Source: Diaporthe sp. PMI_573
Taxonomy: Eukaryota; Ascomycota; Sordariomycetes; Diaporthales; Diaporthaceae
Direction of reading: 5' to 3'
Assembly (NCBI GenBank): GCA_021399435.1
Contig: JAJTUP010000145.1
Coordinates: 1 to 64,000, forward strand
Length of the DNA: 64,000 bases
Of the stretch, positions 8,703 through 17,775 are shown piece by piece. A model generated the notes under the pieces. It was not told the DNA's origin, ran no database searches, and saw only the letters and a program-made list of their open reading frames with translations. A program made the translations under genes and the position numbers. Position 1 is the stretch's first letter. Each line of letters starts with the position of its first letter.

Positions 8703-11700
8703 CTACTGTTTTTCCAAGTTCCCGGTAAAGACGGGAACGATGCGATGGGATCGCGGCGGAATTATAGTGTTTGCGGCTGCTCTTACCACATGAGTCCTTT
8801 CAGGAACCTTGGCAAAGATAGCGGCATCCACCGTGGCGCCGCCGAAACATCCGAACGCGATCTCGCCCGAGCTGTTCAACACGTCCACTTGGTGCGGCAC
8901 CATGAATTCCTGGCCGACCAAGAGACCAGCATCTAGTCGATCCAGTACCCAGGCGCCAAGGCGAACGGCCAGGACCATCTTCTGGCCGCTGACGTTGCCT
9001 TGGTGGTAGATGTTGAATTCGGCCCATCCTAGTGCCTTGGTGTGGCCGACGCCTCTGATGTTGGCTTTTGCTTGCCAATTGACGGTGGCGTCTGGGAAGT
9101 AGCCTAGGTATGCCCGTGACACCGCGCACCGAGATGCGCCAGTGTCGTAACAAGCGGTGAATACGGGTCCATCTACCGACCCTCGGGTCTGAACTCTGGC
9201 GTATGTATAGCCACACCCTTTCACAGGGGAAACTTCTGGTGGGTTACTCATTCGCAGCACTGGCCCTGCCCATTGGCCGGGCCTGGAGCTCAGTCGCTCG
9301 CCTACCGGGCGGCACCTTGAATGGTGTTGGCGGTATAGTTTTTGGGAGGAGAGCGTGGCTCCGCAGCCGTAGCATTCCAGGTTTGGAGCTGTGTAGATGT
9401 ACTTGTCGTCGTATAGACCAGAGTCCGCACTCCGGCCGCTGGTGGCGGGTTCGACAACGTATAGGTCGACGTCGTCTACCAGCTGGTAGCCGGTTTCCTC
9501 GGTCGAGCCGTGTCCGGCTGAGTCGGCCGGTTCGTCTTCATAGCCGTCGTCGGCTTGTTGATCAGGGGCGTCCTGGTCGTCCTTGCTTTCACCAGCTTGG
9601 AGTTCGTCGTCGACGGGGTAGTATCCGTCGGTAAGGAGTTTCTCCTCACGAGTCGAGTCATATTGGAACTGGCCGTTGTCGACGTCAAACGCCTGGATCG
9701 TCTCAGCCAGGACGTTGCCTTGGTTGTCCCTTTGACCAAATCTTCGCCGCAGGCGGAGGGCCCCGGGGGCCCTGTCCTGAGGGCGACGGTCCCTTTGGGG
9801 TTCCTGGTCCGCTGCATTGGTGAGCAGCTTGGGTCGCTGCTGGGCTGGCCCGACCCTCTGCTGCCAGCCCTCTCTCACTGCTCGTCGGGCTTCCATCAGC
9901 TTTCGCCGTTGCTCCGGCGTCATGTTCCGGTACGTGTCATCCGAAACGAAATCTGCAGGTCGCGGGTTCGGTTGAGTAGGGCGATTCCGCGTATCCTCTT
10001 GTCGTCTAGGGTAGAGGTTAGGAATGTTGATGTGTATCGGGGGTAGGGCCGGTTGGTTGCGGCCGGCGGGTGCGTGGTGAAGTGGGCCTCCACGGATTTG
10101 CGCTGGTAGCGGCCGGAATTTCATACGGTCCTTTTCCCACAAATGCCACGTCTCTTGTTTGTCGCGGAGCGATGTCTCGAATTTGCGGGAGTCGTACCCT
10201 ACTGGCGGTCGGTCAAAATATGGGATCACCAGAGCCTTGTCGATCTGGTCCCACATGTTCCGTGCCACGAAGGATGGAGGTTGCTCCGCGAGGAGGGTAA
10301 ATCGGCGGACGCGCTGGGTGTACTCCTGCACATTGCGGTTGCCATAGGCGTCTGTGCGGGAGTAACGCTGTTGGTGAAGGATGGTCTCCGCGGTATCCCG
10401 CGGGATTTGGAAGTTTTCCAGGAGGTATTTCTTCCAACGGTCCCATACTCCCGGCGTAGGGCTGGTAAGAGAAGCCCGTTCTGAACCGTCGAGAGTGGTC
10501 CAGAACCACGGATGGGCTATTCCTGACAGGCAGGAGGGCAGGTTGTAACTGAGCCATGCAGCTCGATGGCTGTCTTGGCGGATGTATATCTCACATCGAT
10601 CAATAAAGCCCTGGGGGTCTTTCCATACAATCACTTTCCCATCTACCTTCGATACTTGCAAGAGTTCGGGGAAATTACTCCAGTTTTCATAAGGCTCGAA
10701 TCGCCCTATGTTGGTATCCTTGAATTCCTTATCGGCTCGGAAGTAGGAGAGCTCGTCGTAGTACGGGTCGTCCGGTGGATCTCCGGGCCCTTGGCTGCGT
10801 GAACCTGGCCAGCCGTCCTCTGACGGTTGGTGGGTGTAGTAGACATGGGGGTCGTCGTCTTCATCATGGCGTTGACTGCTCCTTTCTCGCGGTGGTGCTC
10901 CCGGGTTTGCTCCTGAAGCAGCCGGCGGATTGGGTGGTTCCGGCTGGGCTCTCGTGGGCACGGGCCGAATAGTTCGGCCGGGCCCCTGGTTAAAGGGCCG
11001 TGGCGGCTGCCTTGGAGGTGCCGCGTCCGTCCTGCCGGGATGTGCTGGTGTAAACACCCCGGAAGCTTGGGCAGGGGGAGATGTCCGTGATTGCCCGGCT
11101 CGGAAGGCCTTAGAGAGCAGTATTCTTGTTGCGGCACGCTGATCAGGGTTTATCAAACTTCCTAGGAGGATGGTTATCTCGTCCGATTGGAGATACTCTT
11201 CGACTGACCCCGGGGCTGGGGGGTCCATTCCTTGGCTCGGGAATTGGGGCGTGGCCGTCCGGGGTACCTGGGTACCGATACTTTCGGTGTCGTCTCGGAT
11301 TCCTTCGGGAGATACTGAATGCGACCCTGAACGTCCCTCGGTGTTTGAAGGCGAACCCGATGGGTTTTGGGGGTTTTGAGAGGTCCCCCCCATTTCCGGT
11401 TCCTCAGAGACTTGGGTTGTTGTTGTTAATTGTTGTGAGGTCGTATCCGCTGGGTCGAGAGTACTGTAGGTTGGTGGCGCGAAGTTGATACGTTCGACGT
11501 CAAAGTAACGCTTTACCACGACTTCTCGATCCTGGGCGGTGCCGCAACGACTAATCTCTTGGAGAAACTCGGTGTGTCGGGTTGCTGACCAAGGGGGATT
11601 CAGTTCGTCGAGTATTACCTGTCTGTCGGCTGGGTCAACGGTGGTCACTAGCTGGCGTAGCCGGTAGTGTATCTGGTGAGCATTGACAAGAGGTTTGTTG

Positions 11701-12080
11701 TGGAGACGCCAATTTTGGTAGTTGTCGGTGAATATTTTCGTGGGTTGGCTGCTTGATAGCCAGCTCCGTGGGACTTGTGTTCCTCCTTTTGCTTCCACCC
11801 ACTTTCTGGCGGAGTCAAATTGTTTGTCTGCTGACTTTAACGGGTTGTAGACCTGGGAGTACCGGTCGTATAGCGATTGCCAAGCGGCAAAGTTAGCAGC
11901 TACTTCTAGTAGATCTTGGTCCTCTAGAGTAACAGAGGACAAGAAGATATCTGGTTGTTTAGCTATTGCTGCTCGAAGGCGAAATAGTCGCGGCTGCTCC
12001 TTGACTGGTTGGAAGTCGGCGGGTGGCTGGGGGAATGTAGGTCCAAAGCGGGAGTCGAGTTTATAGGATTCCCGCGGCAT
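8703..12080 (-). CDS. gag: Gag polyprotein with C-terminal aspartic protease motif
   Basis: 1125 residues from the ATG at 12080; a GTG two codons earlier is less likely. The first half is a long Gln/Pro-rich region. The capsid-like part is around residues 480-640 (YENWSNFPELL ... EYTQRVRRF). Near residue 930 is a Cys/His finger (CYGCG ... HHSRC). Close to the C-terminus lies CYDTGAS, the DTGA active-site motif of retroviral-type aspartic proteases. It forms the virus-like particle and processes the polyprotein. At over 1100 residues it is longer than most fungal Gypsy gag products because protease is joined to it. No stop or frameshift is visible. Confidence 0.9.
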   Translation of the reverse strand: MPRESYKLDSRFGPTFPQPPADFQPVKEQPRLFRLRAAIAKQPDIFLSSVTLEDQDLLEVAANFAAWQSLYDRYSQVYNPLKSADKQFDSARKWVEAKGGTQVPRSWLSSSQPTKIFTDNYQNWRLHNKPLVNAHQIHYRLRQLVTTVDPADRQVILDELNPPWSATRHTEFLQEISRCGTAQDREVVVKRYFDVERINFAPPTYSTLDPADTTSQQLTTTTQVSEEPEMGGTSQNPQNPSGSPSNTEGRSGSHSVSPEGIRDDTESIGTQVPRTATPQFPSQGMDPPAPGSVEEYLQSDEITILLGSLINPDQRAATRILLSKAFRAGQSRTSPPAQASGVFTPAHPGRTDAAPPRQPPRPFNQGPGRTIRPVPTRAQPEPPNPPAASGANPGAPPRERSSQRHDEDDDPHVYYTHQPSEDGWPGSRSQGPGDPPDDPYYDELSYFRADKEFKDTNIGRFEPYENWSNFPELLQVSKVDGKVIVWKDPQGFIDRCEIYIRQDSHRAAWLSYNLPSCLSGIAHPWFWTTLDGSERASLTSPTPGVWDRWKKYLLENFQIPRDTAETILHQQRYSRTDAYGNRNVQEYTQRVRRFTLLAEQPPSFVARNMWDQIDKALVIPYFDRPPVGYDSRKFETSLRDKQETWHLWEKDRMKFRPLPAQIRGGPLHHAPAGRNQPALPPIHINIPNLYPRRQEDTRNRPTQPNPRPADFVSDDTYRNMTPEQRRKLMEARRAVREGWQQRVGPAQQRPKLLTNAADQEPQRDRRPQDRAPGALRLRRRFGQRDNQGNVLAETIQAFDVDNGQFQYDSTREEKLLTDGYYPVDDELQAGESKDDQDAPDQQADDGYEDEPADSAGHGSTEETGYQLVDDVDLYVVEPATSGRSADSGLYDDKYIYTAPNLECYGCGATLSSQKLYRQHHSRCRPVGERLSSRPGQWAGPVLRMSNPPEVSPVKGCGYTYARVQTRGSVDGPVFTACYDTGASRCAVSRAYLGYFPDATVNWQAKANIRGVGHTKALGWAEFNIYHQGNVSGQKMVLAVRLGAWVLDRLDAGLLVGQEFMVPHQVDVLNSSGEIAFGCFGGATVDAAIFAKVPERTHVVRAAANTIIPPRSHRIVPVFTGNLEKQ
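8706..8715 (-). promoter_or_regulatory. Candidate -1 frameshift site at the gag/pol junction
   Basis: On the minus strand gag ends GAA AAA CAG TAG. Slipping back one base at the five-A run enters the pol frame, which has no stop around this point. The A-site tRNA would re-pair perfectly, but the P-site would have a mismatch, so the heptamer is not canonical. Reinitiation is the alternative. Confidence 0.45.
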
Positions 12081-12274
12081 ATTCACCGTGGATTCACGGT
12101 GGATTCACAGTGAATCGTTGGCGACCACGTAGAGTGTTGGTCAAAGGTATTCTTTGACCCGATGGCTGACAGGAGTGCTGCAGCCCGATCCGTATAATTA
12201 ATACACAGCGATGGCGACGGTTTGTCTACCCGATCCTTTTAACAAGGCGATCACGCAACGGGGGCGTGCTAATT

Positions 12275-12284
12275 GTAGCTACCA
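12275..12284 (-). other. Primer-binding site of the Gypsy element
   Basis: On the minus strand, two bases inside the 5' LTR, the sequence reads TGGTAGCTAC. It starts with TGG (complement of tRNA CCA) and resembles the TGGTAGC primer site of yeast elements primed by initiator Met tRNA. The tRNA identity is inference. Confidence 0.6.
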
Positions 12285-12286
12285 TT

Positions 12287-12468
12287 TGATGGGAAAATAA
12301 TATTGTAAAACGATGCCCTCCTGAATTCACAGAGAATTCACGGAGGATTCCCTAACTATATAAATACACGGTGAATTAACAGTGAATACACCGTGAATTC
12401 ACCGTGAACGAATGGATTCACGGTGAATTCACGGGAAATTCACCAGTGATGCACCGTGGGGTGCATCA
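12287..12468 (-). repeat. 5' LTR of the Gypsy element
   Basis: 182 bp, identical to 3577-3758. It is followed at 12469-12473 by GGTGC, the same 5 bases that precede the other LTR. Confidence 0.95.
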
Positions 12469-12473
12469 GGTGC

Positions 12474-12777
12474 CTTTGGATTCGTAGGACTGCGGCGTGG
12501 GGGTCTTCTGGCGCACACATGGCATACAGATCCATCGTCGAGATGTTTTGGATTAAATCTCGACTCCGTAATTCCATACCCATAATAGGGTATCTTTGCT
12601 GCTCTCGGCCAGCGTGAATCCCTTCCAGACGCGGAAGATCCTCCGCTCCTCATCACTTATTGGTGCCCAAGTAGAAGGCTGGCGGACTTCGGGGTCCGGA
12701 TCCAGACTAGGCCGAGGGACCTCGGCATGCCCCTCGTTGTTGGTCGGTAGCTTAGAGTCAAAAGGGAAGTCCGCCAT
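12474..12777 (-). pseudogene. hAT transposase, N-terminal part (broken by stop and by Gypsy insertion)
   Basis: The reading starts at the ATG at 12777. It runs through an acidic leader to the WVWNYGVEI motif, which in related hAT transposases precedes a BED-type zinc finger. The next codon is TAA (12553-12555) where Gln (CAA) is expected, again a C-to-T change. Reading on in the same frame gives RWICMPC, the first zinc-finger Cys pair. The frame then reaches the Gypsy insertion at 12473 and resumes in phase at 3571 with the His pair (HLWKIHGYW). This in-frame continuity across the insertion shows that both pieces were one gene. Confidence 0.88.
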
Positions 12778-12959
12778 CTCGAGATTGAAGGTTCACCGAC
12801 TGTATGAATCGAGTAAATGAGGAGACATTTTGGGCTCAGGCGCTATAACGCGTTACGACGCGTCAGAACGCGTCCGAGGTATTGCCTGATCAGATCTGTT
12901 AGTGGTTGCGCAGAGATATATAGCAAATATTAACGAAATATATCAGGGCACCCATACCC

Positions 12960-13117
12960 ATGACTAGCGTCCACGTCAATCCACATCTCAATCCACGAGC
13001 CCCCAACGGTGGATGGATTGATTACATAACAACAGGTCTCGTGGATTGACGTTGACGTGGATTGAAGTCAACATATTGATCAATACCGTGGAAGTCGTGG
13101 ATTGATTCCCCACCCTG
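12960..13117. repeat. Right terminal inverted repeat and subterminal motifs of the hAT element
   Basis: Multiple copies of TCAATCCAC and its complement GTGGATTGA lie in the last 160 bp and mirror those at the left end. The terminal 20 bp pair with 1319-1338, with a single mismatch. Confidence 0.75.
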
Positions 13118-13176
13118 ACTGTAAGTCCTACACTAACTGGTAATGATTCCCACAGAATCCTTTGCATCTCCTGCGC

Positions 13177-13744
13177 TGTTGGAATAGCACCTGGTTGGAT
13201 CGCACGTAGTTCGATAGGTTGGTGTGCTTAGTCAGCCGGGGGCCCGGCTGGGGAAGAGTGGCCTCTTCCCCTTCGTACGAAGTACACCCGTTTCCCTAAG
13301 CAAGCAATACAATCAGAACCAACCAACAGACCCCTACGTACGTACGTACTATCGCCATATGGCAAAGGCCATTCAACACTGATCAGTGGATTGCTTGGCA
13401 ATTCACAGATTGGCAAGAGTGAAGAGACGAGGCTCGCACAAAGACGACTAGCCTGAGGAGATTGCAGCAGTGCTGCCTCGGGAGAGTCGGGAATCGTGCG
13501 CTTGTGCTAAATCCCAGGAGTACTTCTTTCTTTTGCTTGAGAAGGCGTCTACTACGGTAGAAGCTGAGATCGTACGAGAAAGAAGCACTTCTAGACGACT
13601 AAACTACTCAATTCTTTTGCTTGAGAAGGTCTTCACTATTGTGAAGGCTGAGATCGTACGAGAAAGAGTAGCAAGGTGTGCGCCATTGCACAACTATACA
13701 ACCCCAGACTATACGAGACGACATAGTCTATATATATATCAACA
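13177..13744 (+). repeat. Putative 5' LTR of the Copia element
   Basis: It starts TGTTGGAATA, a common Copia LTR beginning, and ends TCAACA, giving inverted ends TGTTG/CAACA. No partner LTR exists in the window, so the boundaries are inferred. It contains an imperfect tandem duplication of about 84 bp (units near 13529 and 13613, each ending gatcgtacgagaaag). Confidence 0.5.
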
Positions 13745-13780
13745 ACTCGATTCGCACGATACGACGTGAAGACCACCACC

Positions 13781-14671
13781 ATGTCAAACCCGACAACTCC
13801 GGAAGAACAGTCCCAGACTGAGGCGAGCAATAGCCAAATCCATCACCAGCTGACATACGAAGAAGTTCGAGGGGAAAGCACTATCCCGATGTCAGTATGG
13901 CGGAGCCGTACGAACCTCGAGATATGGTTTAACCCAATTGACCCTCACAACGCTCCCACGGAAGCCGAGCTGAACACATACATCGCACGGCTTACATGGG
14001 AAATAAGAACAATGGGAATATCTAGAAGAAATCTCCAAATATCTTTGTGCGAGGACTTTGAGGGATGGACCGAGGTCCAATACAACACAGTGGATCGTCT
14101 GTTCCTAAAGGAGCTGATTGAGGCCCTTACAAACAAGGGAATCGAAGTCCCACCCGCACGAAGATATGGAGAGCGAATACGCCGCCTGGTAGAGAAGACC
14201 CTAGAGGAAATCGAAGAAGAGGAAGCTCGGGAGGCCCAGGCACGGGCTAGCAAGGGGAAACAACCCGTACGGTTCCAGGAACGAACTCCTGTTCCGATAC
14301 AAACCCGAGACCCTCTCGCTGGGGAAGAACCAGGTGACCGTGTTGCCCAAGAGTCCCTCGCGCGAACAGAACCGCAAGGCGTATATTCTGAGAACATTCA
14401 GCCTACGGTAGAGACACACCAGAGTCCCCCAGCACCAGCCGAGTACAGAAGCCCACCCGCACGAAGCGTATATAATGGAAGTCAAGAGCCAGGATATATG
14501 CCGAGGCCACAAACGGTGGATTCACAGGCTGTACGACAAGCACCCCCGGGAGCACGGTTTTCGCACGAGGTGGAAGCATACCCACAACTACCTCGCACGG
14601 AAGACATAACGCGACCTATACCTGCTCGGAGCAATGGGTACGACCTTCCCCCAACTTCCAAGTATTCTTGA
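13781..14671 (+). pseudogene. gag: Copia gag, N-terminal part
   Basis: The frame runs from the ATG at 13781, 36 nt after the inferred LTR end, for 296 residues. It has a hydrophilic N-terminus, a central segment with a Glu-rich coiled-coil-like run (around EEIEEEEAREAQARA) and a Pro-rich tail. It ends at a TGA at the deletion junction. The conserved later gag region, including the zinc knuckle, is absent here but present in the fragment at 23035-24837. Assignment rests on position between LTR and RT rather than on a strong motif. Confidence 0.65.
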
Positions 14672-16332
14672 CCCAGAAGGAAAAGGATAACTTCGAGTTA
14701 GCCCTCAAACTCCGTGCGGATAACGTTATCAATGTGCCAGGAGGTCCCTTTGAGGAATCAGATGCTCTGGAACTGAATGCCCTTGCAAATGAAAATGTGT
14801 TTTCCTTCGTACGATACAAACCAGAGGGAATTCACAAAGGGCTTCGAGTATACAAGACGCGAATGGTACGAGAGATCAAGAACAAGTCTACCAAGCCTAT
14901 AGAGAAATCCAGGCTGGTCGTACAAGGTTATGGGGATGAGGAAAAGCAAGCTATCCTCACCCAGGCCCCAACTATTCAGAGGATGAGCCAGAGGCTAATC
15001 TTTGCCTTGGGCCCTACCCTCGTACGAAATTTTGGGGCACAAGGGGAACTCAGGGACATCACTCAAGCCTATACTCAATCTGAGGACAGGCTGACCAGGA
15101 CAATCATCGCACGATTACCTGCAGAGCTTGAGGAGAGGTACCACGAAGGAACAGTCCTCTTGATATCGAAGCCATTGTACGGGCTTGCGGAATCAGGGCT
15201 CTACTGGTTCAAAACATATCATTCGCACCACACGGAGGCTCTAGGGATGAAGATCTCTACGTACGACCCATGTTTGCTATATACCACAGATGGCCCAGAG
15301 AACTTTGCTATCACAGGTATGCAAACAGACGATACCTTTACTTTTGCAACTGAGCCCTTCTCGCACAAGGAGGAGGAGGAGTTGAGGAAGAAGAACTTCC
15401 GTGCGAAGCCCAAGACTATTCTGACCCCAGAACAACCAATTGAGTTCAACGGAGGCAGAATTGGTCTCGAAGGGGAGAACATCACCTCCGTACAAAAGGG
15501 ACAGGCGAGTCAACTCAGCCTGGTTGACCCTCGTGCGGAAGACGCACCTCAACAGTACATAGCCCAAAGGGCAAGGGGAGCATACATTGCTTCCATCTGC
15601 CAACCCGAGGCTTCGTACGACCTATCAGCAGCAGCACAAGTCAAAGAGCCAGAGGAAAAAGACATCGAGGCTCTGAACGCGCGAATAGAGTGGCAAATGA
15701 GGAACCCATCCAGGGGTCTAACATATGTGCCACTTGACCTCGCACGAGCAAAACTGTACATCTTCACAGATGGATCTTTTGCAAACAACAAGGACCTAAG
15801 CTCACAGCTAGGGTTCATCATCGTGCTGGCTACGGAAACAGGTCGTACGGAGAATGACTTTGAGATCCAGGGCAATATCATCCACTGGAGCTCTACGAAG
15901 TGTAAAAGAGTTACACGAAGCGTTCTGGCTAGTGAACTCTATGGCATGACTACGGGCTTTGATAGTGGGATTGCCCTTAGTACGACGCTCAACCGGATAC
16001 TAGACTCTTTGAACATACCACGAGTCCCACTGGTGATCTGCTCAGACTCACGATCTCTGTACGAATGCCTAGTCAAGCTAGGAACTACAGATGAGAAGAG
16101 ACTGATGATAGATATCATGTCCCTCCGAGAGTCGTACGAAAAGAAAGAGATCTCAGAGGTACGATGGATCGATGGCAAAGACAACCCGGCAGATGCCTGT
16201 ACGAAGAAGACCCCCAACCAGGCCCTGGAACGCCTCATATCTACAAATACGCTCAGAATTCGAATCGAAGCGTTTGTGGATAGGCTGGACAAAAAGGAAC
16301 CGCACGAAGCAAAGGAAGCTACCGTGCGATGA
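14668..16332 (+). CDS. pol: Copia reverse transcriptase and RNase H
   Basis: About 554 residues without internal stops. RT motifs include KSRLVVQGYGD, the ITQAYTQS region, KPLYGLAESG and the active-site region MQTDDTF (usual Copia form YVDD, so the first two residues differ). RNase H follows, with IFTDGSFA, the IHWSSTKCKRVTRS block, ICSDSRSL and a DNPADACTK-type end. The first codon is TTG and the frame is open upstream into the deletion junction, so it was once part of a longer polyprotein. The lack of stops suggests a fairly young element or selection. Without protease and integrase it could act only in trans. Confidence 0.85.
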   Translation: MTQKEKDNFELALKLRADNVINVPGGPFEESDALELNALANENVFSFVRYKPEGIHKGLRVYKTRMVREIKNKSTKPIEKSRLVVQGYGDEEKQAILTQAPTIQRMSQRLIFALGPTLVRNFGAQGELRDITQAYTQSEDRLTRTIIARLPAELEERYHEGTVLLISKPLYGLAESGLYWFKTYHSHHTEALGMKISTYDPCLLYTTDGPENFAITGMQTDDTFTFATEPFSHKEEEELRKKNFRAKPKTILTPEQPIEFNGGRIGLEGENITSVQKGQASQLSLVDPRAEDAPQQYIAQRARGAYIASICQPEASYDLSAAAQVKEPEEKDIEALNARIEWQMRNPSRGLTYVPLDLARAKLYIFTDGSFANNKDLSSQLGFIIVLATETGRTENDFEIQGNIIHWSSTKCKRVTRSVLASELYGMTTGFDSGIALSTTLNRILDSLNIPRVPLVICSDSRSLYECLVKLGTTDEKRLMIDIMSLRESYEKKEISEVRWIDGKDNPADACTKKTPNQALERLISTNTLRIRIEAFVDRLDKKEPHEAKEATVR

Positions 16333-16364
16333 AGGAAGAAAGAGGTCGAGGGAAGAAAGGGAGC

Positions 16365-17775
16365 TCGATACCAAGACTGCAGAACCTGGCACATCGCGAT
16401 AGTTACAGCTTCAAGCCGATTGCGTGTGGGTGTCACCGTGTAACCATTTGCCCTGCGGCCGAGAATGCCCTCTCGCACTCAGCTGACATGGGTTGAATAG
16501 TCATGAAGTCCATCGCCATTTGCGACAGACGAGGATATCGCTCCTGCCGTTCAAACCAGTAAGCTAACGGATCACGCACCTCGCCGTCGCCCACCTCTCG
16601 ATCAAGCTGCCAAGCCGTATACTCGTCGCCGATCACTGCCGCCGGGCGCGACGGCTTCGCGACCCGTTCAGCGTTATCAAACGGATTATGGAAGCGTGGC
16701 CTTTCGGCGACGGGCTCGTCGTCGCTTCTGCTACTCCCACAGCTAATAGTCCTAATATCGAGATGGGCATAGTCAGTTGCCCATACTTCAAGGACCAGCG
16801 CCTTCGCCTTGGCAACCCAAGCCGGCTTCTCGTGCCACATCTCGTCAAACCAGTCCCATCGATAAGCAGGATGAAGCGCCAGAGCTGTATAGTATATCGG
16901 AGTCTCGTCAAGCCGTTGATAATACTCATCAAGCTTCTGCCAAGCAAGGTTAATCCCAACTCTGAAGTGCTCGGGGTTAGGGAAGCTTTCAGCAAGCTGC
17001 TTATACTCCTCAAGCTTGCTCAATAGAAGCTCGAAGCCGAGGACCACATCCCACACGTTGCCATAAGATCCGGACCAGTCTTTGCGGATGCGGGCCTTGC
17101 CATCGCCCTCGAGGGTCTTGACAACAGTCTCGAAGATCGTCAGAATGCCCTCGGGGTGCTGGAGAGCGTCCCAATCCTCATCAGAGAGGTGATTCTCTTC
17201 CGTGAGATATCGTGGAAGCTTCTGAAGCTTCGTTGCAGATACCCGGCTTGTCCGCTTTGAAGCATTCTCGCGATCCCAGTCCTCTCGAGCGACGATAAGG
17301 AGCATCCTAATCGTCGTCTTCAACCGCAGCGCGCGTCTGATTATATACAATTGGGATAGCCAACGCGTGTTATTATCACTAATTACGCGTAATGGCCGTC
17401 GCTTTCGACTTGTTGCAGCCGACCGATCGATCTCGTCCAGTTGAAGCCGATAGAGGCCACGAGATAATACCTGAACGTTGCGGATATCGACGACGAGGTT
17501 GTGAAGCTTGCCAACTGGCCCTTGCCGTCTCCATTCTTGATAATCGGCGTCAGTCAACGCCATGGCGCCGTCAAGCTGTTGTTCGAAGGCGTCAGGATGA
17601 TGTCCAAATAACAGCGCCTTCGCAGCTAGATTGATAGTGTGGCCGATACAACGGCCACGCCGTTGACGGCCATTGAAGCCCAATTCGCCGCCGATGACCT
17701 CCATAGAAGTGCTGTTATTCTCAGCGTTGTCAAGCGTGAAATATCCAATCTTATTCCTCTCGATCCCAAAGGTAT
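16365..17775 (-). pseudogene. hAT transposase, truncated at both ends
   Basis: It is related to the transposase of the 1319-13117 element. The reading begins within the core near 17775 (FGIERNKIGYFTLDNA) and continues through the HTINLAAKALLFG block and NNTRWLSQLY. It reaches the C-terminal dimerisation motif PMSAECERAFSA near 16490. A frameshift at about 16435 separates the final VTP.RNRLEA segment, which ends near 16365 against the Copia fragment. The N-terminal zinc finger and early core are missing. The upstream residues in the open frame (to 17884) are unrelated flanking sequence. No terminal repeats were found. Unlike the first hAT it has no in-frame stops in its core. Confidence 0.85.

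Larger units (their letters stand above)
3577..12468 (-). mobile_element. Ty3/Gypsy LTR retrotransposon, chromodomain type, young, inserted in hAT
   Basis: The 8.9-kb element is bounded by two identical 182-bp direct repeats starting TGATG and ending CATCA, with the 5-bp duplication GGTGC at 3572-3576 and 12469-12473. On the minus strand the order is LTR, primer-binding site, gag with protease motif, RT, RNase H, integrase, chromodomain, an extra open frame, LTR. RT before integrase defines the Ty3/Gypsy class, and the C-terminal chromodomain places it among chromoviruses, whose chromodomain is thought to steer integration to heterochromatin. Identical LTRs and long intact frames indicate recent insertion. 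A one-base frameshift in integrase suggests that this copy cannot move by itself. Confidence 0.95.
1319..13117 (-). mobile_element. hAT-family DNA transposon, decayed, split by a nested Gypsy retrotransposon
   Basis: The ends are inverted repeats: CAGGGTAGGGAATCAATCCA at 1319 and, read inverted from 13117, CAGGGTGGGGAATCAATCCA. The flanking 8 bases are ACTGTAAG on both sides (1311-1318 and 13118-13125), the target-duplication length of hAT elements. The transposase reads on the minus strand, with its N-terminal part at 12474-12777 and the rest at 1527-3571. A complete Gypsy element (3577-12468) lies between. Without the Gypsy insert and its duplicated 5 bp the transposon would be about 2.9 kb, normal for hAT. 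Stops and a frameshift disable the transposase, so the copy is not autonomous. The ends and duplication are read directly; the family call rests on the transposase motifs. Confidence 0.92.
13177..16365 (+). mobile_element. Ty1/Copia retrotransposon, internally deleted and lacking its 3' LTR
   Basis: A putative 5' LTR is followed by the first part of gag and directly by RT/RNase H. Protease, integrase and late gag are missing, with the junction at about 14640-14670 where the frame also changes. A related fragment at 22437-24880 carries those missing domains, and both share the linker motif LTQK..DN before RT. The right end stops against a truncated hAT transposase near 16365, so no second LTR remains. 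The whole element is studded with TCGTACGA-like palindromes. Confidence 0.85.

Noticed and set aside
16332..16440. 3' LTR of the Copia element between RT/RNase H and the hAT transposase
   Set aside because: Only about 30-35 bp separate the RT/RNase H stop from hAT coding sequence. No repeat of the 5' LTR is present.
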